Below the pieces are notes generated by a model that was not told the DNA's origin, made no database searches, and saw nothing but the letters and a program-made list of their open reading frames with translations. A stretch of DNA of 64,000 bases from contig CP073694.1 in the NCBI GenBank assembly GCA_018228705.1, positions 2,790,001 through 2,854,000 on the forward strand, in the 5' to 3' direction. The stretch's first letter is position 1; each line of letters begins with the position of its first letter. The stretch is from Dysosmobacter sp. Marseille-Q4140 (lineage in GTDB: Bacteria > Bacillota > Clostridia > Oscillospirales > Oscillospiraceae). Made by a program: the position numbers and the translations under genes. This document shows, piece after piece, positions 37,613 to 46,466 of this stretch.

Positions 37613-38773
37613 ATGAAACAGGCAATTCAAATCGGCGCGGGCAACATCGGACGGGGCTTCATGGGCGCGCTGCTGGAGCAGGCCGGCTGGCACGTGACCT
37701 TCGCCGACGTGGTGGAGTCCATCATTTCGGAGATCAATACCAAGAAGTGCTACACCGTCCATGTGCAGGACCGGGAATGCGCGGAGATCGTCATTCGGAA
37801 CATTGACGGCGTCCTCTCCAACAGCCCGGAGTTTCTGGACCGCATCGCTCAGTGCGACCTGATCACCACCGCCGTGGGCCCCCGGGTGCTGCCTATCATC
37901 GCCAAGACCATCGCCGCCGGCCTCCAGGCCCGTAGAGCTGCCGGCAATACCAGCCCCATGAACATCATCTGCTGCGAGAACGGCCTGCGGACCACCACCC
38001 GGCTGAAGAACGAGGTGGTCACCCATCTGGGCCAGGAGGATCTGGACTTCATCGAACAGTACGTGGGCTTTGCCGACTGCGCCGTGGACCGCATTTGCCC
38101 CAAGCCCTCCTTTGAAAGCCCCATCGACGCCGCCGTGGAGAGCTACTCCGAGTGGGACGTGGAGCGCTCTGCCTGGAAGGGCGAGCTGGCGGATGTCCCG
38201 GGCCTGACCTATGTGGACGATCTGCTGGCCTACCTGGAGCGCAAGCTCTTCACCCTCAACAGCGGCCACGCCATCTGCGCGTACCTCGGCAGCCTCAAGG
38301 GCTACACCACCATTCGCGACAGCATCAACGACCCCGCCATCGGCGACATCGTCTACAAGGCCATCTGGGAGAGCGGCGAGGGATTGATCCGGGAGTTCCA
38401 CTTCGACGCCGATGCCCACCATGCCTATATCGACCGGATCTTCCGCCGCTATCAGAACCCCTATCTGGAGGACGAGACCATCCGGGTGGGCCGGGAGCCC
38501 ATCCGCAAGCTGGATCCCGCCGACCGGCTCATCAAGCCCCTGATGACCGCCTACTCCTATGGCCTGCCGGTGGATCACCTGATTTTCGGCGCCGCCGCGG
38601 CCCTGCGCTATGACTGCGCCGACGATGCCCAGAGCGTGGAGGTGCAGAAGAAGATCCGGGAGGAGGGCGTGGAGGCGGCTCTGACGGCCTACACCGGCAT
38701 CCAGCCGGATCACCCCCTCTTCACCCGCATCCTGGACGTGTACCGGGCCCTGGCCGTGGCCGCCAAGGCGTGA
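37613..38773 (+). CDS. mtlD: Mannitol-1-phosphate 5-dehydrogenase
   Basis: A 386-residue NAD-dependent enzyme turning mannitol-1-phosphate into fructose-6-phosphate. The nucleotide motif is IGAGNIGRGFMG at the N-terminus; CCENGLR and the catalytic-region KLFTLNSGHAICAYLG (with Lys and His) match the family. Start at 37613 fits the Rossmann strand and has GGAG upstream. It is divergent from the deoR-ptsHI-mtlA set, completing mannitol use. A perfect terminator follows. Confidence 0.94.
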   Translation: MKQAIQIGAGNIGRGFMGALLEQAGWHVTFADVVESIISEINTKKCYTVHVQDRECAEIVIRNIDGVLSNSPEFLDRIAQCDLITTAVGPRVLPIIAKTIAAGLQARRAAGNTSPMNIICCENGLRTTTRLKNEVVTHLGQEDLDFIEQYVGFADCAVDRICPKPSFESPIDAAVESYSEWDVERSAWKGELADVPGLTYVDDLLAYLERKLFTLNSGHAICAYLGSLKGYTTIRDSINDPAIGDIVYKAIWESGEGLIREFHFDADAHHAYIDRIFRRYQNPYLEDETIRVGREPIRKLDPADRLIKPLMTAYSYGLPVDHLIFGAAAALRYDCADDAQSVEVQKKIREEGVEAALTAYTGIQPDHPLFTRILDVYRALAVAAKA

Positions 38774-38800
38774 TATGGGCGTCCGATACAACGAATCAAG

Positions 38801-38834
38801 AAAAAAGGCTCCGCCGCGCGGCGGAGCCTTTTTT
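38801..38834 (+). terminator. mtlD terminator
   Basis: AAAAAAGGCTCCGCC and GGCGGAGCCTTTTTT around a GCGC loop; symmetrical and able to work on both strands. Confidence 0.93.
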
Positions 38835-38905
38835 GTCGTTCCGACAGAGGAAGAGCCGTTTTTCTTAAAACAGGAACTTTTTTCCTGCGCTCCGTTCATC
38901 CTGTG

Positions 38906-38935
38906 TTGACGGTAAAACCGCCGGCGTGCTATGAT
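38906..38935 (+). promoter_or_regulatory. pgi promoter
   Basis: TTGACG (38906-38911), 18 bases and TATGAT (38930-38935), 76 bases before the pgi start codon. Confidence 0.7.
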
Positions 38936-39011
38936 GGAACAAAGATGGAACGGTCCGGGACCTCCGGCATGACCGGAGGCGGTTGAACCATATTTTAGGG
39001 AGGAAACGTAC

Positions 39012-40352
39012 ATGCTGACTGTAAAAACCTTTCAAATGGAGAACTTTCTGCCTGCTGATTATGCCCAGAAACTGCTGCCCCGTCTGAATGACGCCCAGCA
39101 GAAGCTGCAGCAGGGCACCGGCAAGGGCAATGATTTCATCGGCTGGGTCCATTTGCCCCGGGACTACGACAAGGAGGAGTTCGCCCGCATTAAGGCCGCT
39201 GCCGCCAAGATCCAGAGCAACTCCAAGGCCCTGGTGGTCATCGGCATCGGCGGGTCCTATCTGGGCGCCCGGGGCGTGGTGGAGTGCCTGCGCTCTCCCA
39301 ACTACAACCTGAAGAAGAAGGACACCCCCAACATCTACTTCCTGGGCAACGGCCTCAGCGCCGACTCCATGCAGGAGGTCATCGAGCTGCTGGGGGACGA
39401 CGACTTCTCCGTCAACGTCATCTCCAAATCCGGCACCACCACGGAGCCCGCCGTGGCCTTCCGGTTCTTCCGCAAGCTGCTGGAGGACAAGTACGGCCGC
39501 GAGGGCGCCCGGGAGCGGATCTTCGCCACCACCGACAAAGCCCGGGGCGCCCTGAAGTCCCTGGCCGACGCCGAGGGGTGGGAGACCTTCGTGGTGCCTG
39601 ACAATGTGGGCGGACGGTACAGCGTCCTGACCGCCGTGGGACTGCTGCCCATCGCCGTCACCGGCATCGACATCGACGAGCTCATGGGCGGCGCCGCCGA
39701 CATGATGAAGGCCTGCGACAGCGCCGACTCTCTGGACTGCCCGGCCTGGCTGTACGCCGCCACCCGTTACGCTCTGTACGAGGCCGGCTATCCGGTGGAG
39801 ATTTTGGGCTGCTACGACCCCGCCTTCCGCTTCATGACCGAGTGGTGGAAGCAGCTCTACGGCGAGAGCGAGGGCAAGGACCACAAGGGCCTGTTCCCCG
39901 CCAGCGTGGAGTTCACAGCTGACCTCCACTCCATGGGCCAGTACATCCAGGACGGCCGCCGCATCCTCTTTGAGACCATGGTCCGCCTGGGCGCGTCCGA
40001 CGCCCTGCTGGAGGTGCCCTTCGAGGAGAGCAACGGCGACGGTCTGAACTTCCTGGCCGGCAAGTCCATGGACTTCATCCGGGAGCGGGCCATGGACGGT
40101 ACCCTCCTGGCCCACACCGAGGGCGGCGTGCCCAACATGATCGTGGAGACCGCCGGCAAGTCCGCCCGGGATCTGGGCCAGCTGATCTATTTCTTTGAGT
40201 ACGCCTGCGGCCTCTCCGGCTACCTGCTGGACGTGAACCCCTTCGACCAGCCCGGTGTGGAGGCCTATAAGAAGAATATGTTCGCCCTGCTGGGTAAGCC
40301 GGGCTACGAGGACCGCCGGGCGGAGCTGGAGAGCAAGCTGGCCAAGGCGTAA
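39012..40352 (+). CDS. pgi: Glucose-6-phosphate isomerase
   Basis: A 446-residue phosphoglucose isomerase of the Firmicutes size class. The phosphate-binding segment [12 protein letters not shown] and [14 protein letters not shown] are signatures, and the C-terminal region carries the catalytic His and Lys helices ([16 protein letters not shown]). It interconverts glucose-6-P and fructose-6-P, joining the mannitol product to central metabolism. GGGAGGAAA precedes the ATG. It has its own promoter and a HAD phosphatase gene close behind. Confidence 0.95.
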   Translation: MLTVKTFQMENFLPADYAQKLLPRLNDAQQKLQQGTGKGNDFIGWVHLPRDYDKEEFARIKAAAAKIQSNSKALVVIGIGGSYLGARGVVECLRSPNYNLKKKDTPNIYFLGNGLSADSMQEVIELLGDDDFSVNVISKSGTTTEPAVAFRFFRKLLEDKYGREGARERIFATTDKARGALKSLADAEGWETFVVPDNVGGRYSVLTAVGLLPIAVTGIDIDELMGGAADMMKACDSADSLDCPAWLYAATRYALYEAGYPVEILGCYDPAFRFMTEWWKQLYGESEGKDHKGLFPASVEFTADLHSMGQYIQDGRRILFETMVRLGASDALLEVPFEESNGDGLNFLAGKSMDFIRERAMDGTLLAHTEGGVPNMIVETAGKSARDLGQLIYFFEYACGLSGYLLDVNPFDQPGVEAYKKNMFALLGKPGYEDRRAELESKLAKA

Positions 40353-40387
40353 GCACGCCGCTCCGGCGCGGCTGATGGGGGATTGCC

Positions 40388-41176
40388 ATGATTCGACTGA
40401 TCGCCTGTGATATTGACGGGACGCTGCTGCAAGCGGGGCAGGAGACCCTGCCCCCGGCCATCCATCCCCTGATCCGGCAGCTGGAGGAGCGGGGCGTGGC
40501 CTTCTGTGTGGCCAGCGGCCGCCAGTTTTCCAACCTCCATGCGCTGTTCGGCCCCTCTGCCGGACGGATCTATTACGTCTGTGAAAACGGAGCCCTGGTG
40601 TTTGGAAAGGGCGCGCCGGACCGGCCGCTGAAAAAGATCGTCCTCACCCGGGAGCTGATCAGGGCGCTGGCTGCGGATATTCAGGACCGGCCGGAGTGTG
40701 AGATCCTGTTTTCCGGCTTGAATACCAGCTACCTGCTGCTGAGGGATCCGGCCTCTCTGGAGAAAATACGGCCGTATCTTGGCAGCCGGATTATATCCGT
40801 GGAGAGCGCCGGGCAGATCGAGGACGAGATCGTTCAGATCTCCGCGTTCTGCCAGCCGGATACGCAGGCGCCCTATGCGGCGCTTTCCGCCCGCTGGGCG
40901 GAGCGGGTCAACGTGACCGTGGCCGGGGAACACTGGATCGACTTTTCGACCGCCTCCAAGGGAGCCGGAGTGGAGCTGCTGTGCGGGGAGCTGGGCATCA
41001 CGCCCCGACAGGTCATGGCCTTCGGGGACAACTTCAACGACGTATCCATGCTGGATCTGGTGGGGTGCCCCGTCATTATGGAGAATGCGCCGGAGGCTCT
41101 GCGGACCCGTTACGGTGTCCAATGCCGGGATGTAGTGGAGAGCCTCCGTACCGCCCTGGCAGCGGGGAAGCTGTAA
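40388..41176 (+). CDS. HAD superfamily sugar phosphatase, Cof type
   Basis: A 262-residue cytosolic phosphatase. Motif I is ACDIDGTLL with the nucleophilic Asp, motif II is the Ser in VASGRQ, and motif IV is the GDNFNDVSML with two metal Asp residues. The mobile cap lies between, of the Cof (type IIB) kind. Relatives dephosphorylate varied sugar phosphates or flavin precursors. It follows pgi by 35 bases, possibly on the same transcript. A long terminator closes the unit. Confidence 0.9.
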   Translation: MIRLIACDIDGTLLQAGQETLPPAIHPLIRQLEERGVAFCVASGRQFSNLHALFGPSAGRIYYVCENGALVFGKGAPDRPLKKIVLTRELIRALAADIQDRPECEILFSGLNTSYLLLRDPASLEKIRPYLGSRIISVESAGQIEDEIVQISAFCQPDTQAPYAALSARWAERVNVTVAGEHWIDFSTASKGAGVELLCGELGITPRQVMAFGDNFNDVSMLDLVGCPVIMENAPEALRTRYGVQCRDVVESLRTALAAGKL

Positions 41177-41189
41177 GGGAATGAAACAA

Positions 41190-41224
41190 AGCGCCTCCGG
41201 GAGCTTCTTGCTCCCGGAGGCGCT
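41190..41224 (+). terminator. Terminator after the HAD phosphatase gene
   Basis: AGCGCCTCCGGGAGC, a TTCTT loop and the exact complement: a 15-bp perfect stem. T-run is weak on the + side. Confidence 0.8.
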
Positions 41225-41269
41225 GCTTATTTGCAGGATGCGCCCCGCAAGACCCGGGGTGCCCTTTTA

Positions 41270-41992
41270 TTACCGCCGCAGCTTGCGGCAATACTGGGTG
41301 CAGAGCTTGTCGGTGCACTCGCAGCACTGCAGCGCCGCGTTGGAATATTCCCAGAACCGCTCCGGGTACATCATCACGCACAGCTCCCACACCAGCCACG
41401 CCGCCGCGGCCATGAGAACCAGCGAGCGGGCGTAGAAGCCGCGCATAAAGATCAGAGGGGAGAACATCATCAGGTGATCCCAGTTGAAGATCCGGCAGGT
41501 GGTGCAGCAGCGGTTTTTCATGATCAGCCGGAAGGGGCACCAGATCAGCACGCAGATCAGGTCGCAGACGTAAAACAGCACGGAGATCATGAACAGGCCG
41601 ATCTGATCGATCACCCCGAGGCTGTACAGGACCCCAATGGCGGCGATCAGCACACACCAGAGGAGAAATACCTTGTAGGCGGCCTTGGTGGTGGATACGA
41701 TATAGCTGCGCAGAGCTCTGTAATTGATTTTTTCCCGAATGGGCCGAAAGTGGTTGGCAAAGAGTTTCTGGGAACCGATGGGAACCTTGTTTCTGACGGG
41801 GACGATCTGGAGAAACATATCCCCCACCCATATGATCCACAGAAGATGCAGGGGAGAGAGGGTTTTGAAGAAGTTCAGCCCGTCCAGCACCGTGAAAGCG
41901 TCCCGTCGGTATGCCCACAGCAGGAGGCACAGGACAAGGACCAGACAGCGGCCTGCCAGCCTGGCAAAATAGATTTTTCTGGTAGCGGACAT
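41270..41992 (-). CDS. Polytopic membrane protein with cysteine-rich C-terminus, unknown function
   Basis: A 240-residue protein with about six hydrophobic helices. Between helices are conserved-looking pairs such as RCCTTCRIFNWDHLMM near residue 160, and the cytosolic or exposed tail holds CCECTDKLCTQYC, five cysteines that could bind a metal. No family is named with confidence; similar proteins occur in Oscillospiraceae. It is a lone gene on the minus strand between a terminator and a tRNA gene. Any transport or sensing role is guesswork. Confidence 0.72.
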   Translation of the reverse strand: MSATRKIYFARLAGRCLVLVLCLLLWAYRRDAFTVLDGLNFFKTLSPLHLLWIIWVGDMFLQIVPVRNKVPIGSQKLFANHFRPIREKINYRALRSYIVSTTKAAYKVFLLWCVLIAAIGVLYSLGVIDQIGLFMISVLFYVCDLICVLIWCPFRLIMKNRCCTTCRIFNWDHLMMFSPLIFMRGFYARSLVLMAAAAWLVWELCVMMYPERFWEYSNAALQCCECTDKLCTQYCRKLRR

Positions 41993-42154
41993 TGGATCCC
42001 TCTTTCTCCGTCGCGGAAGTGAGAGCCGGTCAGAGAGAACGGCTGTATGTTACAGTATACTGTATTTTCGAAAGAATGTAAATGCGCGCAGACGAGGCCG
42101 ATATACAGAAAAGCTGCTGCAAAGCGGATGCCGGTGTCGTTTTGTGAAAAAAGC

Positions 42155-42184
42155 GTCGGAGCAAGCATTTTTGCTTGCTCCGAC
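42155..42184 (-). terminator. Terminator of the tRNA-Ser gene
   Basis: GTCGGAGCAAGCA and its complement around ATTTT; the minus strand continues GCTTTTTTC, immediately after the tRNA 3' end. Confidence 0.9.
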
Positions 42185-42185
42185 G

Positions 42186-42276
42186 TGGCGGAGATGGAGA
42201 GATTCGAACTCTCGCGCGCTGTTACACGCCTACCGCATTTCGAGTGCGGACCCTTCAACCACTTGGGTACATCTCC
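42186..42276 (-). tRNA. tRNA-Ser (anticodon CGA)
   Basis: A 91-base type II tRNA with an encoded CCA end. Acceptor GGAGATG pairs with CATCTCC, the anticodon loop is CTCGAAA, a long variable arm follows and the T-loop is TTCGAAT. Promoter boxes TTGCAT (42325-42330) and CATAAT (42302-42307) lie upstream with 17-bp spacing. Confidence 0.95.
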
Positions 42277-42361
42277 AGAATAGGTCCGGGCCGTGATTCG
42301 TATTATGCCATATTTTCCGTCCCGATGCAAGTGTCTGGCGGAAAATCCGCGGGACGGTGGG

Positions 42362-42391
42362 TTGACAAGGAGCGGAGACGCATAGCATGAT
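42362..42391 (+). promoter_or_regulatory. Promoter of the glutamine amidotransferase-like gene
   Basis: TTGACA (42362-42367), 18 bases and CATGAT (42386-42391), followed by AAAGGAGG before the ATG. Confidence 0.65.
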
Positions 42392-42412
42392 AGGGAAAAG
42401 GAGGCGCTTTTC

Positions 42413-43054
42413 ATGGGCCGTGTACCGGTGCTTTTTGCGTATGGGCAGCGTGCGCGCTATCAGAACTATACGGCGGCGATCATGGCAGCCGGAGGGCTGC
42501 TGCGCTTTTCCGAGGAGACCTCGGAGGCGGCGGACTGCGACGGATTGCTGCTGCCTGGAGGCGGAGATCTGGAGCCCTGGCGCTACGGCCAGGAGAATTT
42601 TGCTTGCCGGGACCTGGAGCCGGAGCGGGACGATGCGGAACTGGCACTGCTGGAGCGGTTCACGGTGTGCGGGAAGCCGGTGCTGGGGATCTGCCGGGGG
42701 CTCCAGACCATCAACGTCTTTTTCGGCGGCACCCTGGTACAGGACCTCCCGGGACACAGTGCCGTATCCCGGGACCGGCTCCACGCCGTGGCCGCCGCGC
42801 CCAGGACCTTTGGCTCCCTCTGGGGAACGCGGCCGGTGGTTAACAGTGCCCACCACCAGGCGGCGGACCGGCTGGGCACGGGGCTCCAGGCGGTTCAGTG
42901 GGCGCCGGACGGCACCGTGGAGGCCTTTTGCCACGAGACGCTGCCGGTCTGGGCGGTCCAGTGGCACCCGGAGCGGCTGACGGGGCCGATGGCCATTGCG
43001 GGCGCAGCCGACGGCGGGCGGCTGCTGGAGGCCTTCCTGGAACACTGCCGCTGA
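42413..43054 (+). CDS. Class I glutamine amidotransferase-like hydrolase, PuuD/peptidase C26 family
   Basis: A 213-residue protein. The nucleophile is C94 in LGICRGLQTINV, and the His-Glu partner pair is in VQWHPERL near the C-terminus. LLPGGGDLEPWRYG is the usual oxyanion region. The PuuD group hydrolyses gamma-glutamyl-GABA or other gamma-glutamyl amides. It lacks features of the GMP synthase glutaminase, so it is probably not the missing GuaA subunit. AAAGGAGG lies upstream. It is alone, just before the tRNA cluster. Confidence 0.88.
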   Translation: MGRVPVLFAYGQRARYQNYTAAIMAAGGLLRFSEETSEAADCDGLLLPGGGDLEPWRYGQENFACRDLEPERDDAELALLERFTVCGKPVLGICRGLQTINVFFGGTLVQDLPGHSAVSRDRLHAVAAAPRTFGSLWGTRPVVNSAHHQAADRLGTGLQAVQWAPDGTVEAFCHETLPVWAVQWHPERLTGPMAIAGAADGGRLLEAFLEHCR

Positions 43055-43082
43055 GAAGCACGAAAAAAACCGTACTTTGGTA

Positions 43083-43111
43083 TTGACAGGAAGGAAGGTT
43101 CATGATATCAT
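43083..43111 (+). promoter_or_regulatory. Promoter of the tRNA cluster
   Basis: TTGACA (43083-43088), 17 bases and TATCAT (43106-43111), 33 bases before the first tRNA. Confidence 0.85.
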
Positions 43112-43143
43112 ATCTAAGCTGACGATTTCCACGGAGGGCAGAC

Positions 43144-43218
43144 GCAGGTGTAGCACAATGGTCAGGGCACCAGCCTTCCAAGCTGGGGATGCGAGTTCGA
43201 TTCTCGTCACCTGCTCCA
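43144..43218 (+). tRNA. tRNA-Gly (anticodon TCC)
   Basis: 75 bases with encoded CCA. Acceptor GCAGGTG/CACCTGC, anticodon loop CTTCCAA, T-loop TTCGATT. First of five tandem tRNA genes. Confidence 0.95.
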
Positions 43219-43227
43219 ATCAAATTC

Positions 43228-43304
<77 letters not shown>

Positions 43305-43339
43305 AGCCCCCTGCGGGGGCTGCCGTCGGCAAAATATGT

Positions 43340-43417
<78 letters not shown>

Positions 43418-43466
43418 GACAAACAGGGGATCGGGGTTGCCCCGGTCCCCTGTTTTCCTTCCACAT

Positions 43467-43541
43467 TGGGGCGTCGCCAAGTGGTAAGGCAAGGGACTTT
43501 GACTCCCTCATCCGCTGGTTCGAGTCCAGCCGTCCCAGCCA
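43467..43541 (+). tRNA. tRNA-Gln (anticodon TTG)
   Basis: 75 bases with encoded CCA. Acceptor TGGGGCG/CGTCCCA (one G-T pair), anticodon loop CTTTGAC, T-loop TTCGAGT. Confidence 0.94.
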
Positions 43542-43575
43542 TTTTTCCTGCCGCCCCGGCGGCGAGAGCATGTTT

Positions 43576-43651
43576 GACCCGGTAGCTCAGTCGGCAGAGC
43601 AACTGCCTTTTAAGCAGTGGGTCCGGGGTTCGAATCCCCGCCGGGTCACCA
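43576..43651 (+). tRNA. tRNA-Lys (anticodon TTT)
   Basis: 76 bases with encoded CCA. Acceptor GACCCGG/CCGGGTC, anticodon loop CTTTTAA, T-loop TTCGAAT. Last of the cluster. Confidence 0.95.
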
Positions 43652-43652
43652 C

Positions 43653-43689
43653 GCGGCCGCAAAGTTCGCTTTGCGGCCGCGCTTTTTTT
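43653..43689 (+). terminator. Terminator of the tRNA cluster
   Basis: GCGGCCGCAAAG, TTCG loop and CTTTGCGGCCGC, then GCTTTTTTT, two bases after the tRNA-Lys CCA. Confidence 0.93.
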
Positions 43690-43731
43690 GTATGACTGAC
43701 CGCCGCAGCTCCGGCGGCGAAAGGAGGACCC

Positions 43732-44235
43732 ATGTACGACGAATTGACGGAAGTGGATATCCGGAAGATGAAAGAGGAGATCGACTATCGCACTCGCGTC
43801 CTGCGGCCGCAGCTGATCGAGGAGGTCCAGACTGCCCGGGCTTTCGGTGACCTCAGCGAGAACTTTGAGTACCGCTGCGCTAAGCAGGCCAAAAACCGCA
43901 ACGACAGCCGCATCCGCTATCTGGAGCGGATGATCCGTACCGCCAAGGTCATTGCACCGGAGTCGAAGGACGATGCCGTAAACCTGTTTGACAAGGTCAC
44001 CATCTACAACGAGATGACCAAGGGGGAGATGACCCTGCGCATCGTCACCACATTGCGCCAGGATGCCCTGAAAGGCCTCATCAGCAAGGAGTCCCCTGTG
44101 GGCAGGGCCCTGCTTGGCCGCCGGGTGGGGGACCGGGTCACCGTGGAGGTGAGCCCGGCCATGAAATACCAGGTGGAGGTCCGTGCCATCGAAAAGGGCT
44201 CCGACGACGCCTCCCTGGATATCAGTGCGTATTAA
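43732..44235 (+). CDS. GreA/GreB family transcription elongation factor
   Basis: A 167-residue protein that enters the RNA polymerase channel and promotes transcript cleavage after backtracking. The N-terminal coiled coil includes FGDLSENFEYRCAKQAKNRND, whose Asp and Glu tip matches the GreA GDLSENAEY motif. The C-terminal domain has the FKBP-like SPVGRALLGRRVGD strand. It diverges from canonical GreA, and a second gre gene probably exists elsewhere. AAAGGAGG precedes the ATG. Confidence 0.88.
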   Translation: MYDELTEVDIRKMKEEIDYRTRVLRPQLIEEVQTARAFGDLSENFEYRCAKQAKNRNDSRIRYLERMIRTAKVIAPESKDDAVNLFDKVTIYNEMTKGEMTLRIVTTLRQDALKGLISKESPVGRALLGRRVGDRVTVEVSPAMKYQVEVRAIEKGSDDASLDISAY

Positions 44236-44253
44236 AATAAAGGAGGAACCGCC

Positions 44254-44604
44254 ATGCTGTTCATCTGCTATCCCAAGTGCTCCACCTGCCAGAAGGCCCG
44301 GACCTGGCTGGACGAGAAGGGCATCACCTACGATTTCCGGGACATCAAGCTGGAAAACCCCACCGCCGAAGAACTGACCCGCTGGTGGAAACTGAGCGGT
44401 CTGCCCCTGAAGAAGTTCTTCAACACCAGCGGCCTCCAGTACAAGGCCCTGGGCCTGAAGGACAAGCTCCCCGTCATGAGTGAGGACGAGCAGATCGCCC
44501 TGCTGGCCACCGACGGTATGCTGGTCAAGCGGCCGCTGCTGGTGGGGGAGGACTTTGTGCTGACCGGCTTCCGCCCCAAGGAGTGGGAGGAGCGGCTGCT
44601 GTGA
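44254..44604 (+). CDS. ArsC/Spx family thioredoxin-fold protein
   Basis: A 116-residue protein with YPKCSTCQKARTWLDEKGI at the N-terminus (CxxC) and the family middle WKLSGLPLKKFFNTSGLQYK. The C-terminal LVKRPLLVGEDFVLTGFRP contains the Arg of the ArsC group. Members are called arsenate reductase-like, but many are YffB- or Spx-like redox proteins of unclear function; no arsenic genes are near. GGAGGAA precedes the ATG. The stop overlaps the dus start (GTGA). Confidence 0.88.
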   Translation: MLFICYPKCSTCQKARTWLDEKGITYDFRDIKLENPTAEELTRWWKLSGLPLKKFFNTSGLQYKALGLKDKLPVMSEDEQIALLATDGMLVKRPLLVGEDFVLTGFRPKEWEERLL

Positions 44605-45566
44605 TCGTCCGCTACGACTTCGCCCCCCTGGACGGCATCACCAAGGTGGTGTTCCGCCGGGTCCACCATCGGATGTTCGGCGGGCCGGACCGGTACTTCA
44701 TCCCCTTTTTCTCCCCCACGGACCAGCACATCCTGACCCAGCGGGACCGGCGGGAGCTGGAGAGGGCCAACAACGGCGATCTTCCTCTGGTGCCCCAGGT
44801 GATGACCCGCCGGGCGGAGGACTTCCTCTGGGCGGCGGAGGTGGCGGAGGACCTGGGCTATGATGAGGTGAATCTGAACCTGGGATGCCCCTCCGGCACT
44901 GTCACTGCCAAGGGCAAGGGCTCCGGGTTCTTGGCCCACCCCGAGGACCTGGACCGGTTTTTCGACCAGGTGTTCGCCTCTGTGAAGCTGCCGGTGTCCG
45001 TCAAGACCCGGCTGGGCTACGAGACCCCGGAGGAGTTTGCCCGTCTGCTGGAGATCTACAACCGCTATCCCATCGCCTGCCTCACCGTCCACCCCCGGGT
45101 GCGCAAGGAGAAGTACCGGGGCCCCATCCACTTCGACCAGTTCCGCCTGGCAGCGGAAGGGAGCCGCAGCCCCGTGTGCTACAACGGGGACCTGCTGACC
45201 GTGGAGGACTGCGCCGCCTTTGAACGGGACTACCCGTCGGTGGAGGCGGTGATGATCGGCCGGGGCGGCGTGGCGGACCCGGCTCTGTTCCGAAAGCTCC
45301 GGGGCGGCGCCCCTGCCGCCCGGCAGGAGCTGGAGGCCTTCACGGCGGAGCTGTACCGGCAGTACCGGGAGTTTTACGGCCAGCCCCAGCCGGCTGCCCA
45401 GCGGATGAAGGAGGTCTGGTTCTACCTGATCCACCTCTTTGAAAACGGCGACAAGCTGGACAAGAAGCTGCGCCGGTCCCGGGGCCCGGCGGCCTACGAG
45501 GCCATCGAGGCGGAGATCTTCCAGACCCTGTCCCTGCGGACCTTTGCCACCGGCCCGCTGATTTGA
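44601..45566 (+). CDS. tRNA-dihydrouridine synthase family protein
   Basis: A 321-residue flavin enzyme reducing uridine in tRNA D-loops. The FMN-binding TIM barrel starts YDFAPLDGITK; the catalytic Cys is in NLGCPSGTV, with the basic KGKGSGFL that follows, then LTVHPRVRKEKY and VMIGRGGVADP, which bind phosphate. GTG at 44601 is chosen since GGAGGA lies nine bases upstream and it overlaps the previous stop; an earlier GTG at 44583 is less likely. Which D-loop position it modifies is unknown. Confidence 0.9.
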   Translation: MIVRYDFAPLDGITKVVFRRVHHRMFGGPDRYFIPFFSPTDQHILTQRDRRELERANNGDLPLVPQVMTRRAEDFLWAAEVAEDLGYDEVNLNLGCPSGTVTAKGKGSGFLAHPEDLDRFFDQVFASVKLPVSVKTRLGYETPEEFARLLEIYNRYPIACLTVHPRVRKEKYRGPIHFDQFRLAAEGSRSPVCYNGDLLTVEDCAAFERDYPSVEAVMIGRGGVADPALFRKLRGGAPAARQELEAFTAELYRQYREFYGQPQPAAQRMKEVWFYLIHLFENGDKLDKKLRRSRGPAAYEAIEAEIFQTLSLRTFATGPLI

Positions 45567-45584
45567 AAAAAGGAGAGAATTTCC

Positions 45585-46070
45585 ATGGAAACTACCGTGA
45601 CCTTCCGCAGCGCGGAGCGGGCGGACGTGCCGCTGATCTTACAGTTCATCCGGGCCCTGGCCGACTATGAGCACATGGCGGACCAGGTGGTGGCTGACGA
45701 GGCCACGTTGGAGGAGTGGCTCTTTGACCGGCAGAAGGCGGAGGTGCTCTTCGCCGTGCTGGAGGGGAGAGAGGTGGGCTTTGCCCTGTTCTTCCACAAC
45801 TTCTCCACCTTCCAGGGCCGGGCGGGCCTCTATCTGGAGGACCTGTTCGTCCTGCCGGAGGTCCGGGGCCGGGGCGTGGGAAAGGCCATTTTGCAGCGTC
45901 TGGCGGCCCTGGCCGTGGAGCGGGGCTGCGGGCGGCTGGAGTGGTGGTGCCTGGACTGGAACGAGCCCAGCATCGCCTTTTACCGCTCCCTGGGGGCGGA
46001 GCCCATGAGCGACTGGACGGTGTACCGCATCGCCGGGCAGACCCTGCGGGACCTGGCGGAAAAGGAATAA
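45585..46070 (+). CDS. GNAT family N-acetyltransferase
   Basis: A 161-residue acetyl-CoA-dependent transferase. The acetyl-CoA loop is LPEVRGRGVGKAIL, preceded by the LEDLFV strand and followed by WNEPSIAFYRSLGA. This resembles the diamine acetyltransferase (SAT/PaiA-like) subgroup, acting on amines, but the substrate is not set by sequence. AAAGGAGAG precedes the ATG. Last gene of the gre-arsC-dus run, then a terminator. Confidence 0.9.
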   Translation: METTVTFRSAERADVPLILQFIRALADYEHMADQVVADEATLEEWLFDRQKAEVLFAVLEGREVGFALFFHNFSTFQGRAGLYLEDLFVLPEVRGRGVGKAILQRLAALAVERGCGRLEWWCLDWNEPSIAFYRSLGAEPMSDWTVYRIAGQTLRDLAEKE

Positions 46071-46080
46071 GCGCCAATGA

Positions 46081-46110
46081 AAAAGCCTTCCCGTTCGGGA
46101 AGGCTTTTTT
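46081..46110 (+). terminator. Terminator after the GNAT gene
   Basis: AAAAGCCTTCCCG, TT, CGGGAAGGCTTTT plus further Ts: a 13-bp symmetrical stem. Confidence 0.93.
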
Positions 46111-46265
46111 GCGTGCCATATGACAGGCGATATGGACCGCCCGCTATTCCAAGGCCTCCAGGGAGCGCCCGTAGGGGCGGAGTCTATATTCGCCCGTCAT
46201 CTCTTCAGGCTTCCGCTGGGGAAGGGGGCTGCACGGCCCTCCGGCAGCGCGCCCGTGTCCTGTCC

Positions 46266-46466
46266 TTACTCCTCCTCGAAGCAGAACAGCTCCTCCACCG
46301 TGGTGTGAAACACCTTGGCGATGTCCATGGCCAGCTTCAGCGAGGGGTTGTACCGGCCGTTTTCCAGGTTGCCGATGGTCTCCCGCCGGACGCCCACCAG
46401 GTTGGCCAGATCCTCCTGCTTCAGTCCGAACCGGGCCCGATACTCCTTCAGCCGCGTCCTCAGCAT
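46266..46466 (-). CDS. Cro/C1-type helix-turn-helix regulator, YozG-like
   Basis: A 66-residue protein that is only a helix-turn-helix ([32 protein letters not shown]) plus a short helix ending CFEEE. GGAGGA precedes the ATG at 46466. Its start overlaps the end of the DUF3796-like membrane gene, so the two are coupled. Such pairs are frequent in Firmicutes; the small regulator usually controls its own pair. Confidence 0.88.
   Translation of the reverse strand: MLRTRLKEYRARFGLKQEDLANLVGVRRETIGNLENGRYNPSLKLAMDIAKVFHTTVEELFCFEEE

Noticed and set aside
42413..43054. Missing glutaminase subunit of GMP synthase
   Set aside because: The catalytic motifs are of the PuuD/C26 type, and the gene is far from guaA with its own promoter.
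44254..44604. Part of an arsenic resistance operon
   Set aside because: Despite an ArsC-like fold, it is co-transcribed with gre and dus genes and is 27 kb from the arsR operon.
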